A DNA stretch of 64,000 nucleotides from assembly GCF_004001045.1 (NCBI RefSeq), contig NZ_BIMK01000032.1:1-64000 (forward strand). Direction: 5' to 3'. The notes below the pieces were generated by a model that ran no database searches, was not told the origin of the DNA, and saw only the letters and a program-made list of their open reading frames with translations. Of the stretch, positions 50,995 through 60,783 are shown piece after piece; position 1 is the stretch's first letter; each line of letters begins with the position of its first letter. The position numbers and the translations under genes are program-made. This stretch comes from Paenibacillus chibensis (GTDB lineage: Bacteria > Bacillota > Bacilli > Paenibacillales > Paenibacillaceae).

Positions 50995-52836
50995 TTATCC
51001 GGTCCATGAGGTATCGAGCGGAGCTGAAGTCACGTGCTTCGCGCGCTGAAGCGGTATCCGGATGGAAACGACGGTGCCGATGCCGGGTCTGCTGAACAGC
51101 TGCACGCCGTAATCTTTTCCAAAATAAAGCTTGATGCGCTCGTTCACATTGCGGATGCCATACCCTCTTCCCCTGCCGGTTCCTTTGGCTATTCCCGGAT
51201 TGTTGTTCATGGACGTCGTCGCCTGGTGCAGCATCTCCTTGCTCATGCCGTTGCCGTCATCCATGATTTCGAACAGAATGGAATCCTGCTCCTTGTCCAG
51301 GCGCCCGCTGATGCGGATGTAGATCCGGTCTCCACGCCAAGCATGCTGCATGGCATTCTCCAGAAATGGCTGCAAAATCAGCTTTACCGTGACGAAATTG
51401 ACGATGCTTGAATCGATGTTGAACTCCACATCCATGCGCTCTCCGTATTTTACCTTTTGAATATCGATATAAGCCTGCGTTTGCTCCAGTTCTTTATGGA
51501 TGGGGATAATCGTTTGCCCCTCGTTCAGCGTCAACCGGTAAAACTTCGCCAGGTTCATGACCATCTGATGCTGCTTGTCCACCTGTCCGAACTTGGCCAG
51601 CCTGCTGATGGAGGACAGGGTATTGTACAGGAAATGCGGATTGATCTGAGCCTGCAGCGTTTCCAGCTCCGCTTCCTTTTTCTTCAGATTCGTCATGTAG
51701 ACCTCTTCGATGAGATGCTCCGTATGCTCTCCAAGCTTGTTGAGCGAAGCCGCGATCATCGAAAATTCATCATTTCCTCTGTAATGCACCCGTTTATGAA
51801 AATCCCCCTGCTGGAACATGCTCAGGACCGATACCACCTTCGATACCCGTTTGGAAAAGAATCTCGACACGCCAAGCGCCACCAGAATGATCACGACAAA
51901 ACTGGCAAGACAAATGACAAGCGTCAAAATATTAACCTTGCGTGTTTCATGCTGAATGATGGTGTCGGGGACTAAGGCGGTCATCCTCCAGTTCAATTTG
52001 GGCAGCTGTTCACCCAAAACCGTGAAACGCGATACATCCATCAGATTGTAGTTGGATTGCCTGTCAGGCACATGATCCCCCGAGCCGTACATGATCTGAT
52101 CATTGTCGTCGAGCACGAGCAGCATGCTGCCGCTGCCGATTTTGTTAATGTCCACGCTCTGGAAAATTTCAGAGAGATACACACTGATCCGTACGAATCC
52201 GATCGTTTCCAGCTTGGTCGGATTCCGCGTGTCCACCAGTCTCCGAAGCAGCGAAATCCGGCCGAATTTGCTGTCGTCCTCCACCTGCTGCCACACCACG
52301 GTTTTGCCGTAATCCTCTTTGGGAAAATTTTTGTACCATGCTTTATCTTCAATCCGCGCCAAATGAAACAATTCCCAGTGCTTCCCTTTTGCCAAGGCAT
52401 CGGACATGGAATCATCATTATTATAAATCTCCGGGAGCGTCTCGTTTTTCAGATACACACTCATCCACACTTTCCGGTTGGTTGAATCCACTGTTTGCCT
52501 GAATTTCGGAATCAGCAGCTTGGTTGTCGTCTGGTAGCTGACCCAGCCCTCCTCATAACGCATAATTTCGAGCGGGAAGCTTTCGTCAAAATAAAGACTA
52601 TCGGAAAGTCTTTGCGTATCCTCCAACTTGTAATTGATATTGTCACAAATTTGGGCCAGTGTCCCTGCCAGATTCGTATTCATCTGCTTCCCGTAGAGAT
52701 TCACAAGAATCGTGTTCGCCATATAACCAAAAATGGAAATCGGAACAATAATGAGTATAAGATAGGATATGAACAGCTTCATGCCAAAGGGTAAGAAGAT
52801 GCGTTGCTCGCGACGTATACGGTTATATTTGCCCAT
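50995..52836 (-). CDS. YesM-type sensor histidine kinase
   Basis: A 613-aa membrane sensor. A first helix (LFISYLILIIVPISIFGYMA, about residues 18-37) and a second near 300 flank an extracytoplasmic sensing domain; HAMP follows. The phospho-acceptor histidine lies in QINPHFLYNTLSSISRLAKF (about 400), the HisKA_7TM-less YesM hallmark, and EIMDDGNGMSKEML plus GRGRGYGIRNVNERI form the ATP site. It pairs with the YesN-type regulator two bases upstream and probably senses the sugar or oligosaccharide taken up by the adjacent transporter. Confidence 0.92.
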   Translation of the reverse strand: MGKYNRIRREQRIFLPFGMKLFISYLILIIVPISIFGYMANTILVNLYGKQMNTNLAGTLAQICDNINYKLEDTQRLSDSLYFDESFPLEIMRYEEGWVSYQTTTKLLIPKFRQTVDSTNRKVWMSVYLKNETLPEIYNNDDSMSDALAKGKHWELFHLARIEDKAWYKNFPKEDYGKTVVWQQVEDDSKFGRISLLRRLVDTRNPTKLETIGFVRISVYLSEIFQSVDINKIGSGSMLLVLDDNDQIMYGSGDHVPDRQSNYNLMDVSRFTVLGEQLPKLNWRMTALVPDTIIQHETRKVNILTLVICLASFVVIILVALGVSRFFSKRVSKVVSVLSMFQQGDFHKRVHYRGNDEFSMIAASLNKLGEHTEHLIEEVYMTNLKKKEAELETLQAQINPHFLYNTLSSISRLAKFGQVDKQHQMVMNLAKFYRLTLNEGQTIIPIHKELEQTQAYIDIQKVKYGERMDVEFNIDSSIVNFVTVKLILQPFLENAMQHAWRGDRIYIRISGRLDKEQDSILFEIMDDGNGMSKEMLHQATTSMNNNPGIAKGTGRGRGYGIRNVNERIKLYFGKDYGVQLFSRPGIGTVVSIRIPLQRAKHVTSAPLDTSWTG

Positions 52837-52838
52837 AC

Positions 52839-54401
52839 CTACATTTTTCTCCTGAATTCACCCGGAGTCATACCGTATACTTCTTTAAACTGGCGGCTGA
52901 AATATGGCATGTAGCGGTAACCTACGCGGTCGGCGACTTCATATATTTTCATCCGCGGGTCCTTCAGGAGCTCTCCCGCTTTCTCCATGCGCATCGAAAT
53001 GACGTATTCGCTGAAATTGGTGCCAGTAACCTCCTTGAACAAGGAGCCCAAGTAATTCGGGGAAAAGGATAAATAATCCGCCACTTCCTTGAGCGTCACG
53101 TTGTCATGCAGCTGCTGCTTCACATAGCGGATCATTTCCTCAACGAGCTTTGCGCTTTTCTTCTGCCGCTTGTTCTGGATAATTTCAGCTGCGCTGAACA
53201 GCCGATATCTGAGCCAGGAGCGGATATCATCGATGGTTTCATACTTCAGCATGATGTCCGGCTTGCTCAATCCGTCATGCTGCAGAGCTTGGAACATGTT
53301 CTCACTTACGGATCTCAGCTGACTCTCCAGCCTCATCCAAATATTCATGACGTAAAATTGAATCTGAACCCGGGTACGGATCGCCCCGGCCAGCTCGAAT
53401 AAACGGTCGACCTCATCGCTGATTTGGACCAGATCGTAATGAAGGACGGCATTTAAGAGCGCTTCAAGCGGAATATCCGTTTCCGGCATGCTCACGGCAT
53501 CTTCAAATTTGAGCTTGCCATGATCGATCACTTTTCCCTTACCCTCAGTCAGCTTATAATCCAGGGCGGTGAGGGCTTCAACATAAGAATCCCGCAGCGC
53601 GTGCAAGTGCTCAGCCCGTCCGCCGACACCAATGGTGACAGAGAAGGGATGAAGCTCATGAAGCCTCTGTATGATGTTTCCCAGATCCGGCTCCTGTTGT
53701 CCGCACTCGGCCAGCAAGAAAATCCGCTGTTTCGACGTACGGCATACATGATGGATTCCCTCCGCTTCCAGCAGCGGCAGCGCAGATTCATAGAACCGGT
53801 TAAACCATTCCTGCTTCATTTGCTCGGGAAGAGGATCCAGCTTCCAGCCGATATCGTCGATTTCCATCGCGGCAGCTCTGGCCGGCCAACTTACGTGCTT
53901 CAGACCATAGTGTTCCAGCAGAATATTCGCCGTTTCTTCCGTGTTCACACCTTCAAGCAGTTGAAGCAAGTATTCGTTTTTAGCGATCTGCCTGTAGGCT
54001 TGCTCCGTCAATGATCTTTGTCTTTCTACATCCAGCTCCAGCACGATTCTTTGCAGCGCATCAATCAATTCCTGGTCATCCATCGGCTTCAGGACGTAGC
54101 TGTAGGCATTGAGTGAGACAGCTTCCTTCACATAGTTGAAATCCTGATAACCGCTTACAAAAATAACCTTGATTCGCCCGTAAAACTCCTTCGCCTTCTT
54201 CACAAGCTCCAGCCCTGACATACTGGGCATATGTACATCCGTTACTAATACGTCAATGGCTTCCCGCTCCATGACTTGCATAGCCTCGAAACCATTGTTG
54301 ACGGCATCCACAACTTCCAGACCCAGCTCAGTCCAAGGTATAAAGGTCCTCATCCCTTCCAGATCGAGGATTTCATCATCTACAATCAACGTTTTATACA
54401 T
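52839..54401 (-). CDS. YesN-type response regulator (REC + AraC)
   Basis: A 520-aa regulator. The receiver domain (1-120) has the phospho-Asp in DVLVTDVHMPSMSGLELV (about residue 55) and Lys in SYVLKPMDD. A long central region follows, then an AraC/XylS DNA-binding pair at about 415-520 (LKEVADYLSFSPNYLGSLFK and YEVADRVGYRYMPYFSRQFK). It would activate the sugar-transport operon in response to the YesM-type kinase. AGGAGATGAG precedes the ATG. Confidence 0.92.
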   Translation of the reverse strand: MYKTLIVDDEILDLEGMRTFIPWTELGLEVVDAVNNGFEAMQVMEREAIDVLVTDVHMPSMSGLELVKKAKEFYGRIKVIFVSGYQDFNYVKEAVSLNAYSYVLKPMDDQELIDALQRIVLELDVERQRSLTEQAYRQIAKNEYLLQLLEGVNTEETANILLEHYGLKHVSWPARAAAMEIDDIGWKLDPLPEQMKQEWFNRFYESALPLLEAEGIHHVCRTSKQRIFLLAECGQQEPDLGNIIQRLHELHPFSVTIGVGGRAEHLHALRDSYVEALTALDYKLTEGKGKVIDHGKLKFEDAVSMPETDIPLEALLNAVLHYDLVQISDEVDRLFELAGAIRTRVQIQFYVMNIWMRLESQLRSVSENMFQALQHDGLSKPDIMLKYETIDDIRSWLRYRLFSAAEIIQNKRQKKSAKLVEEMIRYVKQQLHDNVTLKEVADYLSFSPNYLGSLFKEVTGTNFSEYVISMRMEKAGELLKDPRMKIYEVADRVGYRYMPYFSRQFKEVYGMTPGEFRRKM

Positions 54402-54484
54402 GAAATCTCATCTCCTGACCGAATCATTGATTACCGTCTATCCCCTATTAAATATCGCCCTCTTAAACGCATGAGAACGCATAA

Positions 54485-54501
54485 GCCGTCCATGGGACGG
54501 C
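54485..54501 (-). promoter_or_regulatory. Intercistronic hairpin between binding protein and regulators
   Basis: GCCGTCC and GGACGGC arms around ATG form a perfect small stem without a T-run. It may protect the upstream message, giving more binding protein than regulator. Confidence 0.45.
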
Positions 54502-54539
54502 CTGCGCTCTTCTTACCATTACTATACCAGTTTTTGCTA

Positions 54540-56234
54540 TTATTCACCGATTTTTTTCAGGTTCTCCTGCCATTTTTGAGTTTTGAAAGCCAGCAGTTTT
54601 TCATAGCCGACTGACATGGCATCCTTTTCTGCCTTATCCAGAATAGCCAAGACTTCTTCATCGTTCTTCGCATACAGCGCTTTCGCTCTGGATTCGGAGA
54701 AAATGTCCTTAACCTGATCCTGGATAATACCTTCCTCTGTATCCGGCATCGGGGCCAGGTTCAGGAAAGCCGTAGCGTTATATTGCGTTTTCCATGTGAT
54801 CGAAGACTGATACTTGGTTTCCCAGTTTTGTTTTTCAGGCGGCAGCGTTTTCTCGAATTTCATTTTGGATTTGTCAATGTATACGGTATTGCCAACCCAT
54901 TGAAGGTTAACCGTCGGGTCCATAATTTTGCTGACTGTTTCATGATCGTTGGCATACGTATCCGTAAACATCGGATATCCTTCTTCGTCGAGGCCTTTCC
55001 ACAGCGTGCCCTCAGGTCCCCACATAATAACGCGGCTTCCTTCCTCGCCTGTCAGCCAATCCAGGAATGCGAAGATTTTCTCGGGATCCTTGGCGGATTT
55101 GGTGATCACAGCAACGTTCCAGCCGAGCTGATTGTAGCTTCCCGCAAAGATTTTGTTTTTGTCGAGGCCTTCCTTGTGAATCGGCCAGATCATTTCGTAA
55201 CCGGCAGTCGGATCTTTTTTCTTCAGTTCCACGTCGCCTTTGCTGCCATATTCCGTCGGGCTGGCGCCGGCAGCGATCGCAAAGCGGCCTGTGTAAGCTT
55301 TCTCATTCAACTGATCCTTCGTTTGCGTAAGACCGTCTTGATCCATCAGCTTCTCACGGAACAGCTTGGAAGCGAACTGCATCGACTCGCGGTAAACCGG
55401 ATCCTGAAAAATGGACGTGAGCTTGTCGCCGTTAGGTACGGCTTTTTCTCTAATGTAAACCGGTGAGTGGTCTTCGCCGAAGGCGCTATAAAGGATGTCC
55501 AGGCCCTGACCGTCCTTGGCCAGATCCGGTTCGAAAGGTATTATGCTCGGGTATTTTGCTTTAACCGCTTTCAGGTAGTTGTACAGATCATCGGTAGTCT
55601 CCAGCTTAGGAGAGCCTAGATCCTTATATATTTTGCTGTTCAAGAGATAGCCCGCATTACCGGCAGGCTGGGACGTATACCAGTTTGGAAATTGATACAG
55701 CTTGCCGTCGCTGGAACGAAGCATGTTCAGCGTAGACTCTCCGGCCCATTTCTTCAAATTCGGATACTTATCCAGATAATCGTCAAAAGGAACCAGCATT
55801 CCTGCTTCGCGCAGCCGCTCCACATCCTTGCCCTTTTCCGTCCAGATCACATCCGGCAGCTCTTTGGAGGCAATCAATGTATTCAATTTCCGTTCCGCGG
55901 AGCCTTCTCCGCCCCCGGAATTAATGGCCGTAATGTTGACTTTCTTGTTTTCTTGAATCCATTTACTTGCTACATCTCCGCCCCAGGTCGGCATTGTATA
56001 CCAGTCATAGTGGCCATAGAAGCTGAAATTGATCGGTTCGCTGCCCAGCTCGAACTTATCCGAGCTTCCCTTATCCTTATCGCCGGCTTTCTCTTCTACC
56101 TTCGTGTTATTGTTGTTGGCGCCTTCGGCAGTTTTATTGTCCCCGTTTTTGCTTCCGCCGCAGCCTGCAAGCACGGTGGCTGTTGTGCACAAAAAGACCA
56201 GTGACACAATCAGCGATCTTCTCCAGCTTTTCAT
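54540..56234 (-). CDS. Sugar ABC transporter substrate-binding lipoprotein (LplA/YtcQ type)
   Basis: A 564-aa lipoprotein with a signal peptide and lipobox LAGC (Cys25), a Ser/Asn/Lys-rich linker, then a family 1 solute-binding fold (for example EPINFSFYGHYDWYTMPTWG and DVIWTEKGKDVERLREAGML). It captures an oligosaccharide outside the membrane and hands it to the two permeases encoded upstream. No ATPase gene is present; such systems share a common MsmX-type ATPase. Size is typical of the 500-560 aa group in Paenibacillus. Confidence 0.92.
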   Translation of the reverse strand: MKSWRRSLIVSLVFLCTTATVLAGCGGSKNGDNKTAEGANNNNTKVEEKAGDKDKGSSDKFELGSEPINFSFYGHYDWYTMPTWGGDVASKWIQENKKVNITAINSGGGEGSAERKLNTLIASKELPDVIWTEKGKDVERLREAGMLVPFDDYLDKYPNLKKWAGESTLNMLRSSDGKLYQFPNWYTSQPAGNAGYLLNSKIYKDLGSPKLETTDDLYNYLKAVKAKYPSIIPFEPDLAKDGQGLDILYSAFGEDHSPVYIREKAVPNGDKLTSIFQDPVYRESMQFASKLFREKLMDQDGLTQTKDQLNEKAYTGRFAIAAGASPTEYGSKGDVELKKKDPTAGYEMIWPIHKEGLDKNKIFAGSYNQLGWNVAVITKSAKDPEKIFAFLDWLTGEEGSRVIMWGPEGTLWKGLDEEGYPMFTDTYANDHETVSKIMDPTVNLQWVGNTVYIDKSKMKFEKTLPPEKQNWETKYQSSITWKTQYNATAFLNLAPMPDTEEGIIQDQVKDIFSESRAKALYAKNDEEVLAILDKAEKDAMSVGYEKLLAFKTQKWQENLKKIGE

Positions 56235-56366
56235 TCAACATAACCCCTTTTCCTATTCATTCGATTTATGTCAGGATGATGCGCAGCATGGAATATACCA
56301 CAATGCAAGCAGCATTATCAGCCATGCCGGCCGGTATCCTGATGTTTAAAGCACATGCTCTAAACG

Positions 56367-57263
56367 CTACTCTTTCAGCGATCCTACCAATACGCCTTTG
56401 ACAAAATATCTCTGCACGAAAGGATAGACCGCTATAATCGGAATGGTCGCGACCATCATCGTTGCCATGGACAGCGACTTGGTCGTTACGCTCTGCATGT
56501 TTGACATGCGGGCCTGCGCAGCCGAATCCAATTGGGACATTTGTTCTCTCATAATATTGCTGCTCAGGATCTGCTGCAGCATCGACTGGATCGGCAGCAG
56601 CTTTTCCTTGGTGATGTAAATGCTCGGAAGGAACCATTCATTCCAGTGGAACACCGCCGTAAACAGACCGAGTGTTGCGATAACCGGGCCGGACAAGGGC
56701 GCGATGATCCGGAAAAACGTAGACCAGTTGCCACAGCCGTCCATTTTAGCCGACTCCTCCAGGCCTTCGGGAAGCCCCATAAAAAACGTCCGGAAAATAA
56801 TCATGTTCCATACACTGATCAAGCTCGGGATAATAAAGACCCAAAACGAGTTCATCAAGCCCAAACCGCGTACGACGAGGAAAGTCGGGATAAGACCGCC
56901 TGCAAAGTACATCGTCACGATGCACATCAGCATATAATATTTCCGGCCGATCAGCTCCTTTTTGGTCATCCCGTAAGCAAAGATTGCCGTGCACAGAACC
57001 GATAGAATCGTTCCCACGACCGTTCTCATCACGCTGATCCAAAAGGCGTTCAAAATGCGTTCATCTTGAAAAACAACATTATAATTCTCAAGCGACCATT
57101 GCCGCGGCCAAAAGGTAATGCCCCCCAGTGCCGTGTCCATGCCGTCATTGAGCGAAATGACCAGTGCGTTCCAAAATGGATAAAACGTGCTGAATCCCAG
57201 CAAAATTAAAAATGTGTATACGAAAATACTGAGAATTTTGTCGCCTAAGCTCTTGCTATGCAT
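56367..57263 (-). CDS. ytcP: Sugar ABC transporter permease (YtcP type)
   Basis: A 298-aa permease with six helices. The ATPase-contact (EAA) loop is GLEESAKMDGCGNWSTFFRI near residue 190. The family is the MalG-like CUT1 permease; YtcP/LplC types go with long binding lipoproteins. It is second in the operon, between LplB-type permease and lipoprotein. Confidence 0.9.
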   Translation of the reverse strand: MHSKSLGDKILSIFVYTFLILLGFSTFYPFWNALVISLNDGMDTALGGITFWPRQWSLENYNVVFQDERILNAFWISVMRTVVGTILSVLCTAIFAYGMTKKELIGRKYYMLMCIVTMYFAGGLIPTFLVVRGLGLMNSFWVFIIPSLISVWNMIIFRTFFMGLPEGLEESAKMDGCGNWSTFFRIIAPLSGPVIATLGLFTAVFHWNEWFLPSIYITKEKLLPIQSMLQQILSSNIMREQMSQLDSAAQARMSNMQSVTTKSLSMATMMVATIPIIAVYPFVQRYFVKGVLVGSLKE

Positions 57264-57308
57264 CCGTTTGCAGCCCCCTGTCTTCTTCCATGCCGACGTT
57301 CCCCTGAA

Positions 57309-58265
57309 TTACCACAGACTGTTCCCGGATCTCCGTGCGAACATGTTAGCGAAGGTCAGCAGACCGACGCTGATCACGGCTTTGAATAACCCGACAGCTG
57401 TCGCGTACGAATAACGTTGATTGGTCAGACCCATCCGGTATACGTACGTATCGATGACGTTGGAGACATCTCTTAACACCGGATTGGATCCCAGCAGGAG
57501 AATATCCTCAAAGCCTGCGCTCAGCAGGTTACCGATTGCCAGAATCATGAAGATCGCGATGACGGGAATCATCGAAGGAATCGTGATCATAAACATTTGT
57601 TTGATCCGTCCCGCCCCGTCCATCGCCGCGGCCTCGTACAAACTTGGGTTGATGCCGGCAATTGCAGCCAGGTAGACGATGGAACCGAAGCCGATTTCCT
57701 TCCATACGTTGGTGGACACGAGGATTCCCCAGAAGTATTCTGATTCCCCTAAAAATCCGATAGGCTCCTTGATGATATGAAGCTTCTGCAGCAGCATGTT
57801 CAGGCTTCCGTTATCGGTAGACAGGATCGACATCGCAAGTCCGGCGACAATGACCCAGGATAAGAAATGCGGAAGATAACTGACCGTCTGAATCACCCGT
57901 TTGAACGCCATATGACGTACCTCGTTCAGCATCAGAGCTAGAAAAATCGGTGCCGGAAATCCGACGCAGAATTTCAAGAGGGCAATGATGAGAGTGTTGC
58001 GAATGATCGTCCAGAACTCCGGAGAATGAAAAAACATGCTGAAATGCTTAAAGCCGACCCATGGGCTTGCCCAGAAGCCGTCGAAAATACTGTAATCCTG
58101 AAAAGCCATTAAAACGCCGTACATCGGTATGTAGGAAAAAACAAAAATCAATATGAGCGCCGGTATGACCATCAGCTGAATATCCCACTGCTTGATCATC
58201 CGGTAAGCGACTCCCCGCTTCTTCTTCTTGTTCCCAACTTTCGTTATGGTTGCGAGCTGCGCCAT
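57309..58265 (-). CDS. lplB: Sugar ABC transporter permease (LplB type)
   Basis: A 318-aa permease of the MalF-like CUT1 group with six helices. The basic N-terminus is followed by LMVIPALILIFVFSYIPMYG, the LplB opening, and the EAA loop is SLYEAAAMDGAGRIKQMFMI near residue 210. First gene of the five-gene operon of permeases, lipoprotein and two-component pair, behind a cre-like site. Confidence 0.92.
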   Translation of the reverse strand: MAQLATITKVGNKKKKRGVAYRMIKQWDIQLMVIPALILIFVFSYIPMYGVLMAFQDYSIFDGFWASPWVGFKHFSMFFHSPEFWTIIRNTLIIALLKFCVGFPAPIFLALMLNEVRHMAFKRVIQTVSYLPHFLSWVIVAGLAMSILSTDNGSLNMLLQKLHIIKEPIGFLGESEYFWGILVSTNVWKEIGFGSIVYLAAIAGINPSLYEAAAMDGAGRIKQMFMITIPSMIPVIAIFMILAIGNLLSAGFEDILLLGSNPVLRDVSNVIDTYVYRMGLTNQRYSYATAVGLFKAVISVGLLTFANMFARRSGNSLW

Positions 58266-58289
58266 GTATGCTTCCCCCCTTAGCTATTA

Positions 58290-58304
58290 TTGTAATCGCT
58301 TGCA
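58290..58304 (-). promoter_or_regulatory. Candidate cre site for CcpA
   Basis: Read on the minus strand, TGCAAGCGATTACA is a close match to catabolite-responsive elements (WTGNAANCGNWNNCW fits in the other direction). It lies about 25 bases before the first permease start, where CcpA would block transcription when preferred sugars are present. Confidence 0.6.
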
Positions 58305-58368
58305 GAAGGGGAAACTATTTGCCTCGTCAACGAAATATGATACTTTTAACTGTTGCTGTTGATCATGC

Positions 58369-58409
58369 AAAAAAGCCCTCTTCCCATATTACCGGAGAAA
58401 GGGCTTTTG
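58369..58409 (-). terminator. Terminator of the SLH gene region
   Basis: On the minus strand AAGCCCTTTCTCC pairs with GGGAAGAGGGCTT, followed by TTTT, 10 bases after the stop of the SLH gene. Confidence 0.75.
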
Positions 58410-58418
58410 CTCTTGCCG

Positions 58419-59363
58419 CTATTTGAGTGTCTTTGGATCCGTCCCGGGAGCCTTAAAAGGTAGTCCGGCCTCTCCGGGGCTTCGTTTGACGCTGACTTTA
58501 TATTTGCTGTCGACATATACGGAAGTTTTAGCGGTTGAAATCACCTGCGGATACATCTGTCCCGGCTCCGGTGTGGTGAAATGATAGGATATGACGGCCT
58601 TTTGACCCGAGAATTCAATTCGGTCGACCAAAATGCCGTAGCCTGGATTGGGCATATCGGATTTGGAGAGGATGATCTCATTCACTTGATCATTGACTTT
58701 CACCACTTGAACCGCAACCTCGTCATCCGACTCGCCGGCGTCCTGCGGACCCTTCACGGTGTCGATGTACTTCAGCGCATTAAATGTCATTTCGGCTGCC
58801 TCCATACGGGAAATTATCGACTGAGGATGGAAACGCTTCTCTCCGTCCAATTCGGTAATGCCTGACAACAATAAATCGTGTACAGCCTCTCCGGACCAGG
58901 AATGCAATAGATTCATGTCCGCTATGGGGATTACGATTTGTATGGATGGATTTGTACCGATCGTTTCTGTGATTGCTTTATGCAGCATGACGGCAAATTG
59001 TTCTTTCGTCAGACCGCCGTTCCAATCCTTGATGCCCTCGCTAAGCAGGCCATGCCCTGCCGCAATGTTCGCAGCCTGGGCAAACCATGCGTTCGGCGGT
59101 ATACCGGGGGCTTCGGCAGCTCCGTTCACTGCTTTTAGATCCATGGCTTTGACAAGCATGGAAACCGCCTGAGCAGCCGTAATGTTATCCGAAGGCGCGA
59201 ACCTTTCCGCCGACACCCCGTGAATGATCCCTTGGCTTTGCAGGGTATCTACGATTTTGTTCTGCCGGGGATCCTTGATATCCGAAAATGCGGACGCGGA
59301 TGACGAAACTGCGAATGAGCAGATCACCATCCAGGCCGCAGCCATTTTTGCATTGAAACGCAT
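58419..59363 (-). CDS. S-layer homology domain protein
   Basis: A 314-aa exported protein. The signal peptide (AAAWMVICSFAVSSSASA) is followed by two to three SLH modules: FSDIKDPRQNKIVDTLQSQG with ITAAQAVSMLVKAM, then LTKEQFAVMLHKAI, then ISRMEAAEMTFNAL. SLH domains bind pyruvylated wall polymers. The last 110 residues are a beta-rich region (AVISYHFTTPEPGQMYPQVI) of unknown role. The start at 59363 has GGAGGTGA upstream; 59378 does not. Confidence 0.88.
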   Translation of the reverse strand: MRFNAKMAAAWMVICSFAVSSSASAFSDIKDPRQNKIVDTLQSQGIIHGVSAERFAPSDNITAAQAVSMLVKAMDLKAVNGAAEAPGIPPNAWFAQAANIAAGHGLLSEGIKDWNGGLTKEQFAVMLHKAITETIGTNPSIQIVIPIADMNLLHSWSGEAVHDLLLSGITELDGEKRFHPQSIISRMEAAEMTFNALKYIDTVKGPQDAGESDDEVAVQVVKVNDQVNEIILSKSDMPNPGYGILVDRIEFSGQKAVISYHFTTPEPGQMYPQVISTAKTSVYVDSKYKVSVKRSPGEAGLPFKAPGTDPKTLK

Positions 59364-59472
59364 CGCGATCACCTCCACTTTTTCAGACGGGATTCTTCCG
59401 GCAAAGGTTTCATATCATTGGAAAAAAGCGGCGTCTTATTCTCATCCATGATTGAACATCGATGGGCGACAT

Positions 59473-59946
59473 CTATGTCCGGGCCTTCTCCATTTCATTA
59501 TCCAATCCGAGCTTCGTATATAGTTCACTTGTATATTTTTGCAATTTGCGTTCGAGCTCCTGTGCCTGCTCCTTGAAGCTGGTCAACTCTCGAATCATTC
59601 TGGAGCGGCCCGCGGGGCTGAACGTTTCCTGGATACGCTCCTTAAAATAGTCGTGAACGATATAATTCCGCTGCTTCCATACTTCTTTTAATTTCGCCGT
59701 CTCTTCCTCCGAGAAGGGGAAATGATGCTGAATCTCATTCACCAGCTGGCCAAGCGAGTTGCTCAGCTTTTGATGGTACAGATCGGCAAGATCCTCCTCG
59801 GTCGGGACTTTTCCCTGGGAGATCTTCATCAGCATTAACAGGTTGACGAGCTGCTGCTCCAGTGCCTGAGAATAATATACCGCGAGTCCGAAATAGGCAA
59901 ATAATTCTTTGGAATGTTCGCTATCCAAGAGCCGTGTCTGTTTCAT
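59473..59946 (-). CDS. HEPN-like protein, orphan
   Basis: A 157-aa all-helical protein. WKQRNYIVHDYF (about residues 90-101) holds an R-x4-H motif at the place and in the helical setting typical of HEPN domains, which include RNases of toxin-antitoxin and abortive-infection systems and also non-catalytic binders. The N-terminal helix (FAYFGLAVYYSQALEQQLVN) is also HEPN-like. No nucleotidyltransferase (MNT) or other antitoxin partner is encoded next to it, so toxin function is uncertain. The second ATG (59946) is better spaced from AGGAGG. Confidence 0.65.
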   Translation of the reverse strand: MKQTRLLDSEHSKELFAYFGLAVYYSQALEQQLVNLLMLMKISQGKVPTEEDLADLYHQKLSNSLGQLVNEIQHHFPFSEEETAKLKEVWKQRNYIVHDYFKERIQETFSPAGRSRMIRELTSFKEQAQELERKLQKYTSELYTKLGLDNEMEKART

Positions 59947-60069
59947 CATACCCTCCTACCCATCGTTTCGCGATGACATCGTATACTTCCATGTTAAAGG
60001 ATGTACATTCAATCATCAACCAGCAATATGAAGGCAGGCGCTCGCTCGCTTTTTTTCGCATCCAGAGAC

Positions 60070-60783
60070 TCAGGTACGTGCATCCCTGCGAACCGAAACG
60101 TACATATATACCAGAACCAGTGCAAGAGAATACGCAAGGCCGTAGCCCACCATCCCCCACACTTCATGCGGAGAAACGGTTGTCCCGGTGTTCAGCAGGC
60201 CATCCATCAGAGAAGAGACCGGCGGCAGCAGCCAGCGCAGCCAGGCCAAAGGCGACGGAAGATGAGCCGTGATCGATTTGGCTCCGATGGATACGATGAC
60301 CACGATCAAAAGCATCGCCGTTGCCCGCGCTCCGTTTGGCATCAAGGCCGTTTGAAAAAACAGGGAAAGTGCTGCGCCGAGCATGCCCATCACCAGATGG
60401 CCAAAGGCTGCAAGCCACAGCTCGTCCGCATGAACAGGCCTGACAAACATCTTCGTCACAATGGGAAAAAGGATAAATAAGACCGTGAAAAGAACAATCG
60501 GCACAAACAGAGCCATCATCTGGGATAAAAGATATTTTTTCATGCTTCCGATTTGCGTCACATGCAGCTGCTCCTGCTGCGGACTGACGTGGTTCAAAAA
60601 GGTGCGCCCCATCCATGCGGCTCCAAGAAACAAGAATACCGACGTGACGGAATAGCTGTCCATAACCGGGTTCGGCTTGTAGGAATACAGGATGAACATG
60701 GCAATCAATGTGGCCGCGAGAGGCGCGAAATAGGTATGCCTTCTTGTATAGCTTCTCAGCATAAAGCGGGCTAACGCGATCAT
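60070..60783 (-). CDS. ABC-2-like transporter membrane subunit
   Basis: A 237-aa protein with six helices (for example YFAPLAATLIAMFILYSY and MMALFVPIVLFTVLFILFP). It overlaps the end of an ABC ATPase gene by four bases (ATGA), and together they make a minimal two-gene transporter of the type linked to drug resistance or lipid/peptide export. No closer family is recognised. Confidence 0.75.
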   Translation of the reverse strand: MIALARFMLRSYTRRHTYFAPLAATLIAMFILYSYKPNPVMDSYSVTSVFLFLGAAWMGRTFLNHVSPQQEQLHVTQIGSMKKYLLSQMMALFVPIVLFTVLFILFPIVTKMFVRPVHADELWLAAFGHLVMGMLGAALSLFFQTALMPNGARATAMLLIVVIVSIGAKSITAHLPSPLAWLRWLLPPVSSLMDGLLNTGTTVSPHEVWGMVGYGLAYSLALVLVYMYVSVRRDART

